NCBI GenBank assembly: GCA_033964015.1
Contig: JAWWUD010000062.1
Span: forward strand, 62,001-126,000
DNA: 64,000 nucleotides
Direction of reading: 5' to 3'
From: Scolanthus callimorphus
Lineage: Eukaryota; Cnidaria; Anthozoa; Actiniaria; Edwardsiidae
Below are positions 20,703 through 33,080 of the stretch, in pieces. The first letter of the stretch is position 1; every line of letters starts with the position of its first letter. The notes under the pieces are model-generated. The model saw only the letters and a list, made by a program, of their open reading frames with translations, made no database searches and was not told the origin of the DNA. Both the position numbers and the translations under genes were made by a program.

Positions 20703-23700
20703 AGTCACGCTGATCAAATGCCGTCATCGAAAAAAAAAACATCGTAATGGGCCTTGATTGTTTTTAGTTATAAACGCTCGATCGCAGTATCCTCTTTATG
20801 CGCACGAAGCACGCTGCAGTTTTGAAGATATTGAAAGAAATGAAAAAATAATAATATTGACCGAATATGTTTGTTAGTTTTTCCACCACCATCTTTACTT
20901 GCGCGCATTTTATTATTCTAGGTAGAGAGGCCTGCTGGATGTTTTTTTATTATTATATTATTATTTATAGTCATGTCCCCTTGTTCCAGAAATACCAACT
21001 CTTCCGCTTTTGGCGGGAGACTCCCACTTTTCGGCTGTTTCTCCCGCTTGGGAATTTCGGAGATTTTCTCTCATGTTCCCTTATATCTCCCGCCAATTAC
21101 TTCTCGGAAAAAATAGCTAATTCCAGGAGCCCATTTAAACACAACTTGCATAAGATCGTTTTTAAAACTTTCTTTCCGTGATTCGTGAAAAATGGGCTCC
21201 TGCTAATTCCCGTCGTTTTTGTTCACTTGAGGTTGGCATCTCTGTTGTTCGTAAGTAGCCCTCGGTGATCTCGCTCGGCACCGTGGTTGATCTTAAAGAA
21301 CATTTCTAAGGGACGGACCATTGGAAACGTGATGGGGGCGGTGGGGATTGGGAGGTTTCAGTCTTGGATGGATTTTTTTTTTTGGTCTGCGTGTCATGGA
21401 TGGATTATTTTTTTTCGTCCAAGGAGCTTGGATGGATTTTTTCCCCAGCATGTTGTTTGCTTGCAATGCTTTTTTAAAGGTTTTGGTTGAATTTTATTTT
21501 TAGGGTTATTTTTTTAATGTTACTTTTAGGGGAGATTGTACGTTTCTTTCGAGTATATGAGTGAAATGAAGTCAAGTCAAAATCCTCCTGATGGATTTTT
21601 TTTTTTCATGAGTGAGCTGGCTGTTGGGCCGCCTGTGGTCATTTCTTATGCGCCAGCGATGTTATGTCTAGCGGACTTATTTTTGGCAAGATGGCGATGG
21701 CGAAGAAGATCAATTCAAAATCGGCGGCAAGAAAATCTAGGAAAAAGGTTAGACTTTACTGCGGTTTCCATTATTCTGCGAACTCTGCTCCGACTTATTG
21801 ATTGTTTTGTTGTTCAAAGCGTGTTTTCAAGGCGTTCATGAGTCAAATATCTAAGCAATCTGGCGGTAGCTTTGCATGCTTGTGGTTGCGTTCGGAAGGC
21901 AGCTACTAAACCACGATTTAATCTTAACTGTTGCTTCAGATTTAGCAGTCCTTGCTAGGTAATCGAAATTGAGATTTCTAACAAACGACCCGTTTTGTTT
22001 TCTTGAAAACTGCTGAAAACTCGTGCAATCAAAGAATGTTTGATAAACTAATCGAACTTCGATGTCCGAAGTTTTGGTTTTGATGTGAGATTTGTCAGCG
22101 CATCGAGTCAGTGTTATCCGCCTCACCTTCGCCTCGGCAGATCGCAAACCTTGGTGTTGAGAAATCTCACTATCAGGCTCAACCTCATCCAATAAGTGTT
22201 AATTATTGGCCACACGCCAACACACTGTCACATTTTCGGCTTCAACTTGCAGTAATCACACCTTTTTGCTGAAAAAATTAAGTTGAACCTACCCGTCAAT
22301 CTAGAGGGTCAGTGGGGTCTGAATGAAAAACGATCAAAATGAACCTTGCGTAACAACATGAACAAAGGAAGGTTCTAGCGAATTTTCACAGCATTTGGGC
22401 AAACGTTTCGGGAAATGTCTGACATTTTCTAGCGCTTGCAAAGGTGAATGCACTGTAAAAATGAAGCCATGACTTTGGTGAAGAGTTAAAGGAGTGATTT
22501 CATTAGTTTATTAAACGTCAGAAACATTGTACCAAAATATCGAGCTCAGCATAAAAATTTAGCTAAACTTTATTCTGAAGTTGCTCTAAAGGCCCATTTA
22601 CATGCTGTGATTTGTCAGAAGGTGTCAGGCCGATTGTCGGATGGTGCATTCACACACTGCGATTTGTTGAGCCTCTGCTTCGATCTGGGAAGTGAAAAAT
22701 CAGGCCCTACAACAAAAATCTGTTGAATCGCATCAAGTTTTTAGAAGTCGGTCCGACACAGAACGAATGTAAAGAAAATCGGCCCGACAAATCGGTGCGT
22801 GTAAATCAGCCTTCAATAGTTTTGCAGTCTACCAAAACTTAACTTTCAAAGTGAATATGATACCATTCGACCACGAGTCACACATGGGGGTCCGGTTTAT
22901 GTTTGTTGATCTTTAAAAATTAGCCAATTAGTGAAAAATCCATCCTCCACCTGAAAGTTCATTAATTTCAGTTTAGTAAATTCAGGGAGTTGGCAAAGTT
23001 TTAGGTCAAAATGTTGTAAATTGATCAAGAAACAGGTCTATGAATGTTTGAAATTGAATGTTGTTTCATTTGTGCACAGGCAATACCTCACCTGAGGCAG
23101 ACCAGACTGTTGGTGGATTGAGTAATATTATTTTTAATAATTGTGAAAAGCTCACTTATTTCCATTGATGTCTCCCATACATGTATGTTTGATGGGGAAA
23201 TCACTTGGAATCCAATAAAAGTCACATAATTCTTGGTAACACTTACTTGGGTTGCAAATTTGAGGCTCTACCCCAGTGTAAGAACCTGTGTATTGTTCAC
23301 AAGTTGCATCACAAAGCTTCTTTTGCTTAGTAGAACAAATCATGATGAAATAAGAACTAAACACAAAGGGGTTCTCTGGGAATGGTTCTTACACCTGGGT
23401 TAACCCAAATTTAGGTGGGTTTTAGGGTCATTCAAACTAGATTCCCTTGTCTTTTTTTTTCTTCTTTTCAGCTCGCTCCCCTCCACTATTGTATTACACA
23501 ATGGGAGTTCTACTGGATTCCCCACCAAATAAAATATACAAGAGACATAAGAGGAATTAAGACAAATTTTACCAGGATTTCAAGCAATTTTGACAGAAAG
23601 TGGTAAAAAAATCCAGTTACTCAAAACTTAAGAACCCCTTGGCTTGATTTTGGTTTGCTTTCGAAGAACTATATATAAGGAATAACTTGGGTTCATCCCA

Positions 23701-24264
23701 CCATGAAATTCACACAGAAAGTGGAGAAATTAAATTTCAAAGTTTACCACCTGGAGTACAATAATAGGAAAACTCCATGTCAAGCGCAATTCCTTCCAAA
23801 CCCCTATACCTTTGTATATAAACTTCGAAATGTATTTTCATAGGTTCTCTTCAAGATTTCTTGATGGAACTAACTCGAGTTACTTCTTGCATGCAAACCT
23901 TTCAAAAGATGCAATAAAGTCAATAGGTGTACTGTCTAGGAACCCGATTTTTGGCTCGAATCACTAAAACAAAACTTTGCAATGTATTTGCAAACAAAAA
24001 TACTCAGTCCACTTTTAGTCTGGTCTGCCTGTGGTTTGTGTGAGAAAAGCGTTTGCCACCCAAATTTTGTTTTGCATGAGAAATGTTAATTCGATGGATA
24101 ATTTCATGGTGGTTTCTTCACTTTTTCAAACCTTGTGGTTTCATGAGGACTTGGCAAATTAACTATAATAAAATATGAAACATCTACTTTCTATGGACCT
24201 CCTTAAGAGCCCTGGATCCAAAGTCACTTTCATGTTAGTAAGTTTACTAAATTTTAATATAAAA

Positions 24265-24592
24265 CAGGGTTCGTACGCGTCCTGGAATATCCTGGATTTT
24301 CATTCCCTTGAATGGATTCATTCCCTTCAAGTCCTTGAAAGTCCTGGAATTTTAAGGAAAATTGTTGAAAACTCCTGGAAAATGTTTAAACTGAAATGTG
24401 GTTGAATCAGTCAGTTTCGTGAATTTGATTTTGGACTGCAAATTATGACATCCTTCAGACTTATCATGTGTTTTTTTTTGGGGGGGGGGGCATTTCTACC
24501 CAATAAAATCTCCTGGGAAACTCCTGGAAAAATAACTAAAGACTTCCTGGAAAATACTGGATTTTTGTCATTCAGAAAGCGTACAAACCCTG
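24265..24592. mobile_element. hAT-like MITE with CAGGGTT ends
   Basis: Begins CAGGGTTCGTACGCG and ends GCGTACAAACCCTG. It contains repeated TCCTGGAA / TTCCAGGA words. The flanking 8-mers are similar but not identical, so the target duplication is uncertain. Confidence 0.65.
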
Positions 24593-25484
24593 AATAATAA
24601 TAATATTTTTTTAGGGATGCCAAGGAAACAGAGGTATGGTCAGAAAATAAAACTATAGCACAAATAAATACAAATCTGAACTTTGAAAAGGCCAAATTAT
24701 ACACAGAAAAGGCAAAGTATGCCTTTTCTGGAAAACAACAAGGTATAATTTTCTAGAGCTCGTAAGTCCAAAACATTTTGACCAAGATGATGGTGTAAAG
24801 TATGGGAAATAAGAGTACAGTCCAACAAGCAACTGAAAAACCCTGGAATTTTGTTAATTTTAATCTCACAATCTGATTGGCCATCCAATAGCAGGGCTGT
24901 AGCAAGACTCCAAAAACTGGGGGGGGGGGCACGACATATAAAAAACTCAAGGCTAATTTTTTGGGGAAAGATTATACTCTTTTGTGCGCAAAGCGCGCCG
25001 AAAATTTAGAGCCCAGCATGTCAAATAACCGCATGATTGGGGGAACTTTGATATGCAGGGTACAAAATCCAGAGTTTAGGGGTTGTTTTGGGAAAAATCC
25101 GGCCCCAGTAGGCCCTGAATAGGCCATGGTAAGAGTAATAAGAGTCCACACCACTCTGCTTACATGTACATCCACATCAGCTTCTTTATCTTAGTTCCTT
25201 ATCGCATGATAATGGTGTTCAAAGCTATAGATTTTTAGTCTTTTTAGAACTGAAGTAGGTTGCATAAAATAAGTTGCAAATCTGATCTACATTAGCTTTG
25301 CAGTGGAGTTCTTGTAATCATGACACTGATAGTTTGAATGTAAAGGACATTCATGGTATAGGTTCATGTTGTAATGTCTAGATAGCCTCATCCTGTCCAG
25401 ATATGTGCATTTTTCACTTACTGCAGCTGCTTTTGCTGTCTTCCAAATTCAAGTTTTAGTTTCTATGGCAAACATTCCCTGGGT

Positions 25485-25702
25485 CCAGGCCCGACATTAA
25501 CGTTTTTCGCTCGGTGCCACTGGCGACCAATTCAAAAACGTTTAAGTCGCCAAAAGCAATATTTAGACGCCATATACACGTGGTTTTCAGGAGAACATAG
25601 AAAGATGGGGTTCCATTTGACGACTAGCTCTAAAATGTTGGTCGCCAAGCCCCAAAGTGTAGTCGCCATTGGTGACTATATGGTCGCAATGTCGGGCCCT
25701 GG
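25485..25702. repeat. MITE with CCAGGCCCGACATT ends
   Basis: Left end CCAGGCCCGACATT, right end AATGTCGGGCCCTGG. 218 bp. It holds dispersed GTCGCCA words and no gene. Confidence 0.75.
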
Positions 25703-25984
25703 GGTCTGTGATATTTTTTGTATTATTTTGCTTATCTGGAACTTTTCAAGGTTTTACAAGAATCAACCTTCAGATTCTTCTGGCAGCGAGATGGCCTTGT
25801 TCTTTTCTTGAGGGCATTGTTGCAAAGAGCTTCAGGCGCCACTGCTACTTAAAATAAGTTTTTAACAATACAAATGCCTTGTTTGCTAAACAATAACATC
25901 CTGAACAAAACATGGGTCACTCACACTATTAGTTCCTCCCACTATTAAAATTTTTGTCCTTTTTTGTATTTTTATTTTCACTTA

Positions 25985-26376
25985 GGCACCGTCCACACTA
26001 CGCCGATTAAATTTGAAAACGGCTAATTATTTATACGGCTGTGCCTACCGTCCACACTGCACCGGCTAAATTTACCACCGAAAACGGAACTTTTCGAAAA
26101 CGCTACTGAAATTGGATAAATTTTAAAACGCCGGCTACGCATTTTAGTGTGGACGGCGAAAACGGCGCTTTTCGAAAACGATGACGTCATGTCACACGGC
26201 TGCGAGGAATTTATGACCACGCGGGCTCTCTCGTGTTTCTTTTGGCGCATGCGCTAAGCTGACGTTTTTTGTGCGTTTTCAAATTTACCCGGCGTAGTTT
26301 GGACGGAAAACTTTTGTTCCGTTTCAGAGGCAAAATAGCCGTTTTCAAATTTACCCGGCGTAGTGTGGACGGTGCC
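25985..26376. mobile_element. Harbinger-like MITE, TTA duplication
   Basis: Starts GGCACCGTCCACACTACGCC and ends with GGCGTAGTGTGGACGGTGCC. Flanking TTA lies at 25982-25984 and 26377-26379. 392 bp, non-coding, with degenerate internal copies of the ends. Confidence 0.8.
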
Positions 26377-26515
26377 TTATTTTTCTTTGCAAGGCTCTTA
26401 TTGTTTTGCGGTATTTAAGTGCCAGGTTTCAGCCTGTAACTAGGTTCTTATATGCGGTTTTTTACTGTAGTTAATCTGTCCCTTGAAAGTTTATTTTTCC
26501 GCGTTGTGGTTACAG

Positions 26516-28249
26516 GGCGACAAACATGATGATGGCCAGAAACATGGTAATGAGAAGTCAAAACTTGGCCAAACACCTGACAAACACCTTGGAAAGCCAA
26601 AGATACAAGACAAACAAGGCACCGTAAAGGGCTATTTGAAATGCGGTGAAAGCGGAGAAAATTTCACAACGCTAAGTTCCCTTAGACGACCTGAGCCAAC
26701 ACATACACAAGTAACGAAACATGAATGTGGGCAATGCGGGAAGCTTTACACTCGACTTTGTCATCTACGAGTGCATGAGCGAGGACACGCAAGGAAAGAT
26801 TATCATCAGTGCCAAGATTGCGGCAAACGTTTCTGTCAGCTTGATAAACTACGAGCCCATGAACGCGTACATGCAGGACTGAAACCATATTCATGTCAGA
26901 TATGTAACAAATATTTTACTGCGATGAGTACCCAAAGAAACCATGAGTTGATCCATTTAGGGCTGAAACCTCACGAGTGCAAGGAATGTGGAGCAAGTTT
27001 CACTCTGCTTGGTAATCTGAGGAGACATGAGCAATCACATTTAGGACTAAAACCATATCAGTGCAATAAGTGTGGCAAGTCTTTCAGGGAAATGGGTACC
27101 CTCAAGAGTCACGAGCAAACACATGTACAGCAAAGAGTCAAACAACACGAGTGTCCTACGTGCGGGAAACGTTTCTTTAGATCTAGTTATTTACGCAATC
27201 ATCAGAAAACTCATTCAGCAAAATCTTATACATGCAAAGAATGTGGGAAATGTTTTACCACAGTAGCGTATCTTCAAAGCCATGAACGGACACACAAACA
27301 ATCAACGCCGTACGAATGCCCAGATTGTGGAAAACGTTTTAAATGGTGGAATTCACTGAAATGTCACGAGCGGTATCATAAAGGAATAAAGCCATTTAAG
27401 TGTACTGACTGTGGTAAGTGTTTTATTCAATCCAGTGTCTTACAAGTACACCGGCGAAAACACACGGGAGCCAGACCTTACAAATGTGGAGATTGCGACA
27501 AGTATTTCTTAACATTAGCTCATTTAAAAAGACACAGGCAAATTCATAACGGATACAGGCCATACAAATGTACGGATTGTGGCAAGTGTTTTATTGAGTC
27601 TAGTGGCTTAAAAGTACATCAGCTGACGCACTCAAGAGTAAAAGCTTATGAATGCAAAACATGCGGCAAATGCTTTAGCCAGCGATATTCTCTCAAAGTA
27701 CATCAACGAACACACACCGGAGAGAAGCCTTATGCTTGTGGCAAGTGTACTAAACGTTTCAAGCAAATTGGAACCCTACGGAATCATCAGCAAATTCACT
27801 TGGGTATTAAAGATCACGAATGTAAAGAATGCGGGAGATGTTTTGTTCAGCTTGGTAACCTAAGACGACACGAAGAAACGCATTCAGGAAAGAGGCCATA
27901 TCGGTGTGCGCAATGTTTTAAGAATTTTGGTACGGTTTCAAATCTAAAGAAACACGAGAAGACACATTTTGGACTAAAACCCTGTGAATGCCCCAAATGT
28001 GGGAAACATTTTGGTACTTCCAGTTCCCTGAGAGCACATTTGGTAGCCCATGCAGGAATAAAATCTCATGAGTGCAAGAAGTGCGGTAAATGTTTCGGTA
28101 CGCGTAGTAACCTGAAAGTTCATGAACTAACACACACGGGCATTAAACCATACCAATGTGATCAGTGCAGTAAATGTTTCAGTAATTCCGGTAATCTGAA
28201 ACGACACGAACGAAACATACACTCAAGTGCTGTAACTACAAAAAGATGA
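26516..28249 (+). CDS. C2H2 zinc-finger protein, last exon (18 intact fingers)
   Basis: The exon begins after a splice acceptor (GTGGTTACAG, ending 26515) in phase 0 and runs 577 codons to a TGA at 28247-28249. There is no ATG near its start, so a 5' exon is needed and was not found. After a short charged lead (GDKHDDGQKHG) comes one degenerate finger, then 18 C2H2 fingers of the C-x2-C-x12-H-x3/4-H form. They run from HECGQCGKLYTRL to YQCDQCSKCFSNSG. Linkers vary (HLGLK, HTGEK, HAGIK), unlike the uniform TGEKP of vertebrate KRAB proteins. No KRAB, BTB, SET or SCAN domain is visible. A nuclear DNA-binding regulator is the family expectation; its targets are unknown. The frame is intact. Confidence 0.9.
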   Translation, partial: GDKHDDGQKHGNEKSKLGQTPDKHLGKPKIQDKQGTVKGYLKCGESGENFTTLSSLRRPEPTHTQVTKHECGQCGKLYTRLCHLRVHERGHARKDYHQCQDCGKRFCQLDKLRAHERVHAGLKPYSCQICNKYFTAMSTQRNHELIHLGLKPHECKECGASFTLLGNLRRHEQSHLGLKPYQCNKCGKSFREMGTLKSHEQTHVQQRVKQHECPTCGKRFFRSSYLRNHQKTHSAKSYTCKECGKCFTTVAYLQSHERTHKQSTPYECPDCGKRFKWWNSLKCHERYHKGIKPFKCTDCGKCFIQSSVLQVHRRKHTGARPYKCGDCDKYFLTLAHLKRHRQIHNGYRPYKCTDCGKCFIESSGLKVHQLTHSRVKAYECKTCGKCFSQRYSLKVHQRTHTGEKPYACGKCTKRFKQIGTLRNHQQIHLGIKDHECKECGRCFVQLGNLRRHEETHSGKRPYRCAQCFKNFGTVSNLKKHEKTHFGLKPCECPKCGKHFGTSSSLRAHLVAHAGIKSHECKKCGKCFGTRSNLKVHELTHTGIKPYQCDQCSKCFSNSGNLKRHERNIHSSAVTTKR

Positions 28250-29951
28250 GGAGAAGGTGGGGGCGGAAGGAAAGGCTGTAAAGGCGATGGTTTGCTTACA
28301 AGTACTATAAGAAAATTTGTCCTAAAACTGTATGCCAAAACTAGCACTTCATTACACATTTCTCAACTTTGCACGTGCGTATTTGCGTAAATTACGGCAC
28401 GCCCCTGCCAAGGTGTTTATTCGTTTTTGTTCCGCGCTGAGAATTTTCAAAGACATGGTTTGTTTGTGTTTTTTTTTTCTTGTTACGCCGGTGAGTCAAA
28501 CTATCATAGCCAAGCAGGTTTTTGACATTTTTCGCCTCACGGTGCAGTCAAATGGCTTTTCGTCGCGACAGAAAGCCCAGGCGACGGTACTAGGCGAAAG
28601 AGGGGAAAAACTTGATTGGCTTAGATGGTTTGGCTGGCGCAAAAAAAAAAAAGGTCCAAGACCAAAGCGACGTTTTGAAAATGCCGAGTGCTTTAGGCCT
28701 GGTTTCCATATAGTCTTATCTGTCGCATCAGTCGACCGCGAAACAATGGAAATTGAAATTATTCTTTTGTTTCACGGTTGACTGATACGACAGATAAGAC
28801 TATATGGAAACTAGGTTTTAAGCTTTAAGCTGACTCACTCGAAATTTAAAATGCACCCAACTGTGTCTAGAGCGGAAAGCTCAAGGACATAACGTTTGTG
28901 TTTTTCCCTCTATTTTGGTCATTCTTTTTTCAAATCCTATTTTCATGATGTATAAATAAGGTAATAAGAATCAATCTTCTTGAAAACATTTTTAGAAGTC
29001 AGACACAGTTTGAGTCACCTTTAAATTTTGCATATCACCCTTCACACGACAATCTACGAAAAAGACAGGTCTAGAGCATAGATAGATGCCCTTTATTCCG
29101 GGTATTTCTTGGTGTTACAAGATGTATTGTATTTTGGATTGGAGCTATTGTATTCCATCTTATTGTTTCGTTCTACGGTCTTTTGTCTTCTATTGTCTTT
29201 ATGCCTCTGGTGCCTTGCAACACCAAGAAAGAGCCTTTATTCCGCTTTCATATCCTTATCCATTCAATTCATTGCGTCGTGTTGTTTATGCCCTTGACAT
29301 CTCAACTAAAAAAATAGATTGAGAGACCAGTTAATAGATTAATTTAAGTTTTTCAACAGTTATTTTTTATTTGTTTTATTTTTTTCGTTTTCAAAACCAA
29401 AACTTAACCAACACGGCACGCAGTGCATAATAGAACGGTGGCATATGGAAAATTTCTCATAAATCATTAGAAAAAAAAGCATTAAATAGCAAAGCAGTAA
29501 TAAAAGTGTTACTGTGCTTGACTGCTTTGGTCAAAGCTGACTTCTACTAGTTTGCATAAAATAAATGGTACCATCTTTTTAACTCATCTTTTAAGCAGTA
29601 TTTTGACTGACTTTGTATAATCCTTCTAGTTTTTATATTTTTTATGGTTTTTGTTTTTTTTTCTCCTTTTTTATTCTTTTATTCTTTTCTCTTTTATATA
29701 GATTTTTAAAGTTTTTATTGTAAGTAGTATATCATAGTTAACAATTGTAAAACGCTTAGAACATTCCTGTATAACGCTATATAAATGCATTATAGTTAAC
29801 GACTGTATGTATGTATGTATTATTATCTATAGGTAGACCTCTCTCATACATGCGCACTGGATTTCAGTGGTAACAATGAATTGTTACCACCAATGTTTCT
29901 ACAGAAATTCCCTGTGTATCGCGCAGCGATACTATGGCGAGCGTTCCGGGT
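28250..29951. other. Non-coding stretch right of the zinc-finger gene
   Basis: No gene was recognised. A 149-codon frame at 28332-28781 runs into the palindrome at 28698-28815 and shows no motif. A (TATG)n microsatellite lies at about 29803-29820. Confidence 0.5.
28698..28815. repeat. Palindromic MITE
   Basis: CCTGGTTTCCATATAGTCTT at the left pairs with AAGACTATATGGAAACTAGG at the right. 118 bp with a short centre. Confidence 0.85.
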
Positions 29952-30705
29952 ATAATAATAATAATAATAACTTTATTATGACACGGGCAAAACAATCAGG
30001 GCTTTAAAAACTACAATTATTATGCTATCTATAAATATATGTATAAAAATCTAATTATGTTGTCTATATTTAAAACATGCGTGCTTTCCGTGAATACCGT
30101 GTATTAAGAATAAAAAAAATCACTACAGCCATGTTTAAAGCTGTTCAGAGATTCTGCTTGACGAAGCTCTAGAGGCAGGCTGTTCCAAAGCACCGCACCG
30201 CGTGATTTTTTTATTTACGCCCACTTCATGGCACTTAGAAATTTTTCAGGCAAGTTATTGAAAAAAAAGGAAAAAGTATTCATGGTGGTGCGAACCCTCA
30301 ATCCCGTGCAAATTACCTATTCATAACCCAACATCTTACACATGAGCTACGAGAGAGTTCGCAAGTCAACATTTCCCTTTTAATTCACTCATAGAACGAG
30401 GATATGTGAATCATAATGAATATTTATACTAGCTAGCCGCCATCTTAGCTACCCGCACCGCCGTAACTGTTTTTTAGATAGTTTGTGCGGGGCTTTGAAA
30501 CAGCAAGTTTGTTCATGGTGTCTCTCAATGTGTAATCAGTGACGCTACTACGGTTTACAAATCTAGGTCTGAGATATTCAGGTGTTAGATTGTTTAATGA
30601 TTTGTAAACCATAGTAGCCATGTGGGATCTTCGCCGATCAGCTAACCTTTTCCAACCCAGACTCTCAAGAAGTGGTTCTGCGTCTGCGTCGTAGCAGAAG
30701 AAGTA
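29952..30705 (-). pseudogene. LINE 3' fragment, interrupted by a 251-bp insert
   Basis: Minus-strand translation from about 30705 gives the reverse-transcriptase C-terminal region: WKRLADRR, MVYKSLNNLTPEYL, RDTMNKLAVSKPRTNYLKNS. It resumes after the insert with LWNSLPLELRQAESLNSFK at about 30195-30130. The 3' end is CATAATAAAGTTATTATTATT at about 29952, a tail typical of CR1/L2-like elements. The insert at 30202-30452 splits the frame. Confidence 0.8.
30202..30452. mobile_element. 251-bp insertion with a 9-bp direct duplication
   Basis: CCGCACCGC occurs at 30193-30201 and again at 30453-30461, bracketing sequence that interrupts the LINE frame. No clear terminal inverted repeats were seen, so the class is open. 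Confidence 0.6.
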
Positions 30706-31060
30706 TAGGCCCTTCCCTCTTTTGTTGCGTGTGGGTGGTCAATTCCTTTCACCCGCCCAACCGTATCACACATTATCACTAAAACGGTGAAGCGTTACCG
30801 TAGCGCATGAAGCGCAAATAATGTGAATGCTCAATACAAATACATAAAAAACATGAATATATAATTTCTAATTATAGTTGTGCTGACCCACCGGTCAGCA
30901 ACATAACGACATAAGGACGATAAAAGCATGTGAAAATAATTGAAACTAATCAATTTTCCATTCATCATCATTAGATTACTTCACCAAAGCAATCTTATGT
31001 TAATGGTATGACTAGTTTTACGGGAAAACTAGGTGGTCTGCGTCGGCGGAGACGTGAACA

Positions 31061-31255
31061 TGAACAACAACAACCAAGGGTTGAGATTTATGTTAAAAGC
31101 CGTGGAAAAATGGTGTTTTGCTGACGTTTCGAGCGTTAGCCCTTCGTCGTTAGCCCTTCTTTGCTCCGACGAAGGGCTAACGCTCGAAACGTCAGCAAAA
31201 CACCATTTTTCCACGGCGTTTAAAATAAATCTCAACCCTTGGTTGTTGTTGTTCA
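31061..31255. repeat. Palindrome with hammerhead-like core
   Basis: Arms of ~90 bp run from GAACAACAACAACC to GGTTGTTGTTGTTC. They contain GAAGGGCTAACGCTCGAAAC. The plus-strand word at 31166-31193 has CCGACGA, then a 4-bp potential stem (GGGC/GCTC), then GAAAC and GTC. This resembles the type I hammerhead layout CTGANGA...GAAA...GTC with one core mismatch. Confidence 0.75.
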
Positions 31256-32127
31256 CAATCTTATGTTAGTTTTGTGGATTTCCACTTTTTGAAACCACTA
31301 AAATTTTGTTCGCGTGATATTTTTCTTATGTCGTTATGTCGCAAGTGTGCACCAGGCTTTGACTCGATTCAATAAACTAAGCTAAGGATTTGACAATTCA
31401 CAATTCCCCTTTGTTTTGTTATTCAAAAGTTTGGTGTTAATGAGGCAAACAAAAAGATATACGAAAAGGATTTTGGGATTAGTGGTGTAAGTGTAATAAA
31501 GGGAATTGAGAATTTTCGTACTGTCTATCTTTCGATCATTTCGCACCACTACACACTGATTGCATATCCTAAATTTTCTCTGCTATATTCATGAATTCAC
31601 TCATTTAATAAAATGAGCATTACCACAACTTCATGTTATTGCCACGATGCCTTTAGACTGGTTTTCGTTGGTTTTCATCACCGTCAAGGATGTTTTGTTG
31701 AAGATACGTCTAAATTGATACATATAACAAAATAGAAACATCATTTCCGCAGTGTGTATTATCCGGGTTCAGTATGTATTAATTTCACAGTCTAATGAAA
31801 ACCACTCTTCGTTTTGAGTATTCTAGAATATCCTTATAAACGCTAAAACATATTTGAACTTGATTCTTAAAAATCAACAGATTTCCATATTGGAGATATC
31901 GTAAATTGCCTCTTGCAAGGAAATTATATGTCTTGCGACTGCGTTTTGCACTAATTGCCAAGCTATCCTGACATCCCATTCGAAATATTGCAGTCTCCGG
32001 ATGAATCGTTTTATTATTGGATTGCTTACGCTCAAAAAGGTTTACCTACCGCAACTGCTAACACCTAAGAGACAACGTAATACGCTATTAGATCTTTACT
32101 ATTAGATTATAAATTTTCGTTCTTTAA

Positions 32128-32472
32128 GACCCCGTCCACACGATTGCGTTCGTTTAGAAAATGCATCTTCCTATTTGCGTTTCAAAAACATCTCGTCCAT
32201 ATGTAGCAATTTCGAATCGTTTCTGCCCGTCCATACACTGGCTGATAAGCCGTATTGCCGTATGTGCAACGCATGCGTAGTGAAGCGGGACCAATAATCT
32301 GACGTCATTGTCTTCGGAAAGTTCCGTGCGTCCGCACGAAAACGCTACGGTATCATTTAAAAAAAAATCCACTCTGGATAGCGTTTTCAAAAGGTTGCGT
32401 TTTACGTCATCGTTTTCATCGTATACGTGTGGACGATAGCCGTATCCGTAACAGAAAAGTGTGGACGGTTTA
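32128..32472. repeat. MITE with CCGTCCACAC ends
   Basis: Left GACCCCGTCCACAC, right GTGTGGACGGTTT. Internal words resemble ends of the 25985-26376 type (CGTCCA, GTGTGGACG). Confidence 0.65.
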
Positions 32473-33043
32473 ATTTTCGCGGCATCGAGTAAGTCGCGCG
32501 AAATATGTTTTGAGGTGCAATATGTTGTGTCATCCTATTAGCTGCTTAGGTTGGTTAGTAATATTGGGGAAGTATTTTTAGAAGGGTCCTTGAGCGTCAA
32601 ATTATTCCAAGATAGAAAAGAAAAATATTCTTTAGATATGATAAAGGCCATACTCACGACCTACAAAACCCAATTGCTATTTTGTGGACTTTTGTGTCTT
32701 TTGCGTGAGGGCATCCCAGTAGAAATGGGCCAATTATATTTTCCCTGCACACGGAGTCGAGGGAGGGGAGTGGAAGGAGCGCTTGCAGATCAGGTGAAGC
32801 ATTGAAATTCCGGGAGAGTGCGCTAGTGGAATGTCCAGAGCGGATTGGGTTTGGCAAGTAAGGTTCTCAACCATACTGGCTGAAACCAGGCATTAATGTT
32901 ACGTATCTTTTCTCTGCTGAAAGGTACCCCACTGTTAGCTTGCAATACTGGCATTTAAAAACTGCAGATTTTCTGCTAGAAAACGTAGAAGATTTACAAC
33001 TTAAATTTACCAAGAAACGAAGAGTAGTGAAGGTACGCTCTAC

Positions 33044-33049
33044 TTTAAT
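33044..33049 (-). terminator. Possible poly(A) signal of the TMEM163-like gene
   Basis: ATTAAA on the minus strand, 32 bases past the stop codon. Confidence 0.35.
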
Positions 33050-33080
33050 GGCTCACATCTCCAGGTAATACCTAAACTAG

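Larger units (their letters stand above)
20091..26515. other. Long non-coding stretch with scattered MITEs
   Basis: No convincing gene was found. It contains inverted-repeat elements at 20264-20702, 24265-24592, 25485-25702 and 25985-26376, and a weaker one at about 22588-22812. T-rich TGGATGGATTTTTT repeats occur at about 21365-21445. The first exon(s) of the zinc-finger gene may lie in the right part but were not identified. Confidence 0.5.
30706..33080. other. Non-coding stretch with a palindrome and a MITE
   Basis: No gene was supported. It contains the hammerhead-like palindrome 31061-31255 and the inverted-repeat element 32128-32472. Confidence 0.5.

Noticed and set aside
24257..24600. 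8-bp target duplication for the CAGGGTT element
   Set aside because: The flanking 8-mers (ATATAAAA and AATAATAA) differ at several positions, so the duplication is not claimed.
28332..28781. 149-codon basic protein next to the zinc-finger gene
   Set aside because: No motif, low-complexity lysine run, and the end lies in a MITE.
31029..31269. Overlapping frames on both strands as small genes
   Set aside because: They mirror each other because of the palindrome and carry no independent motif.
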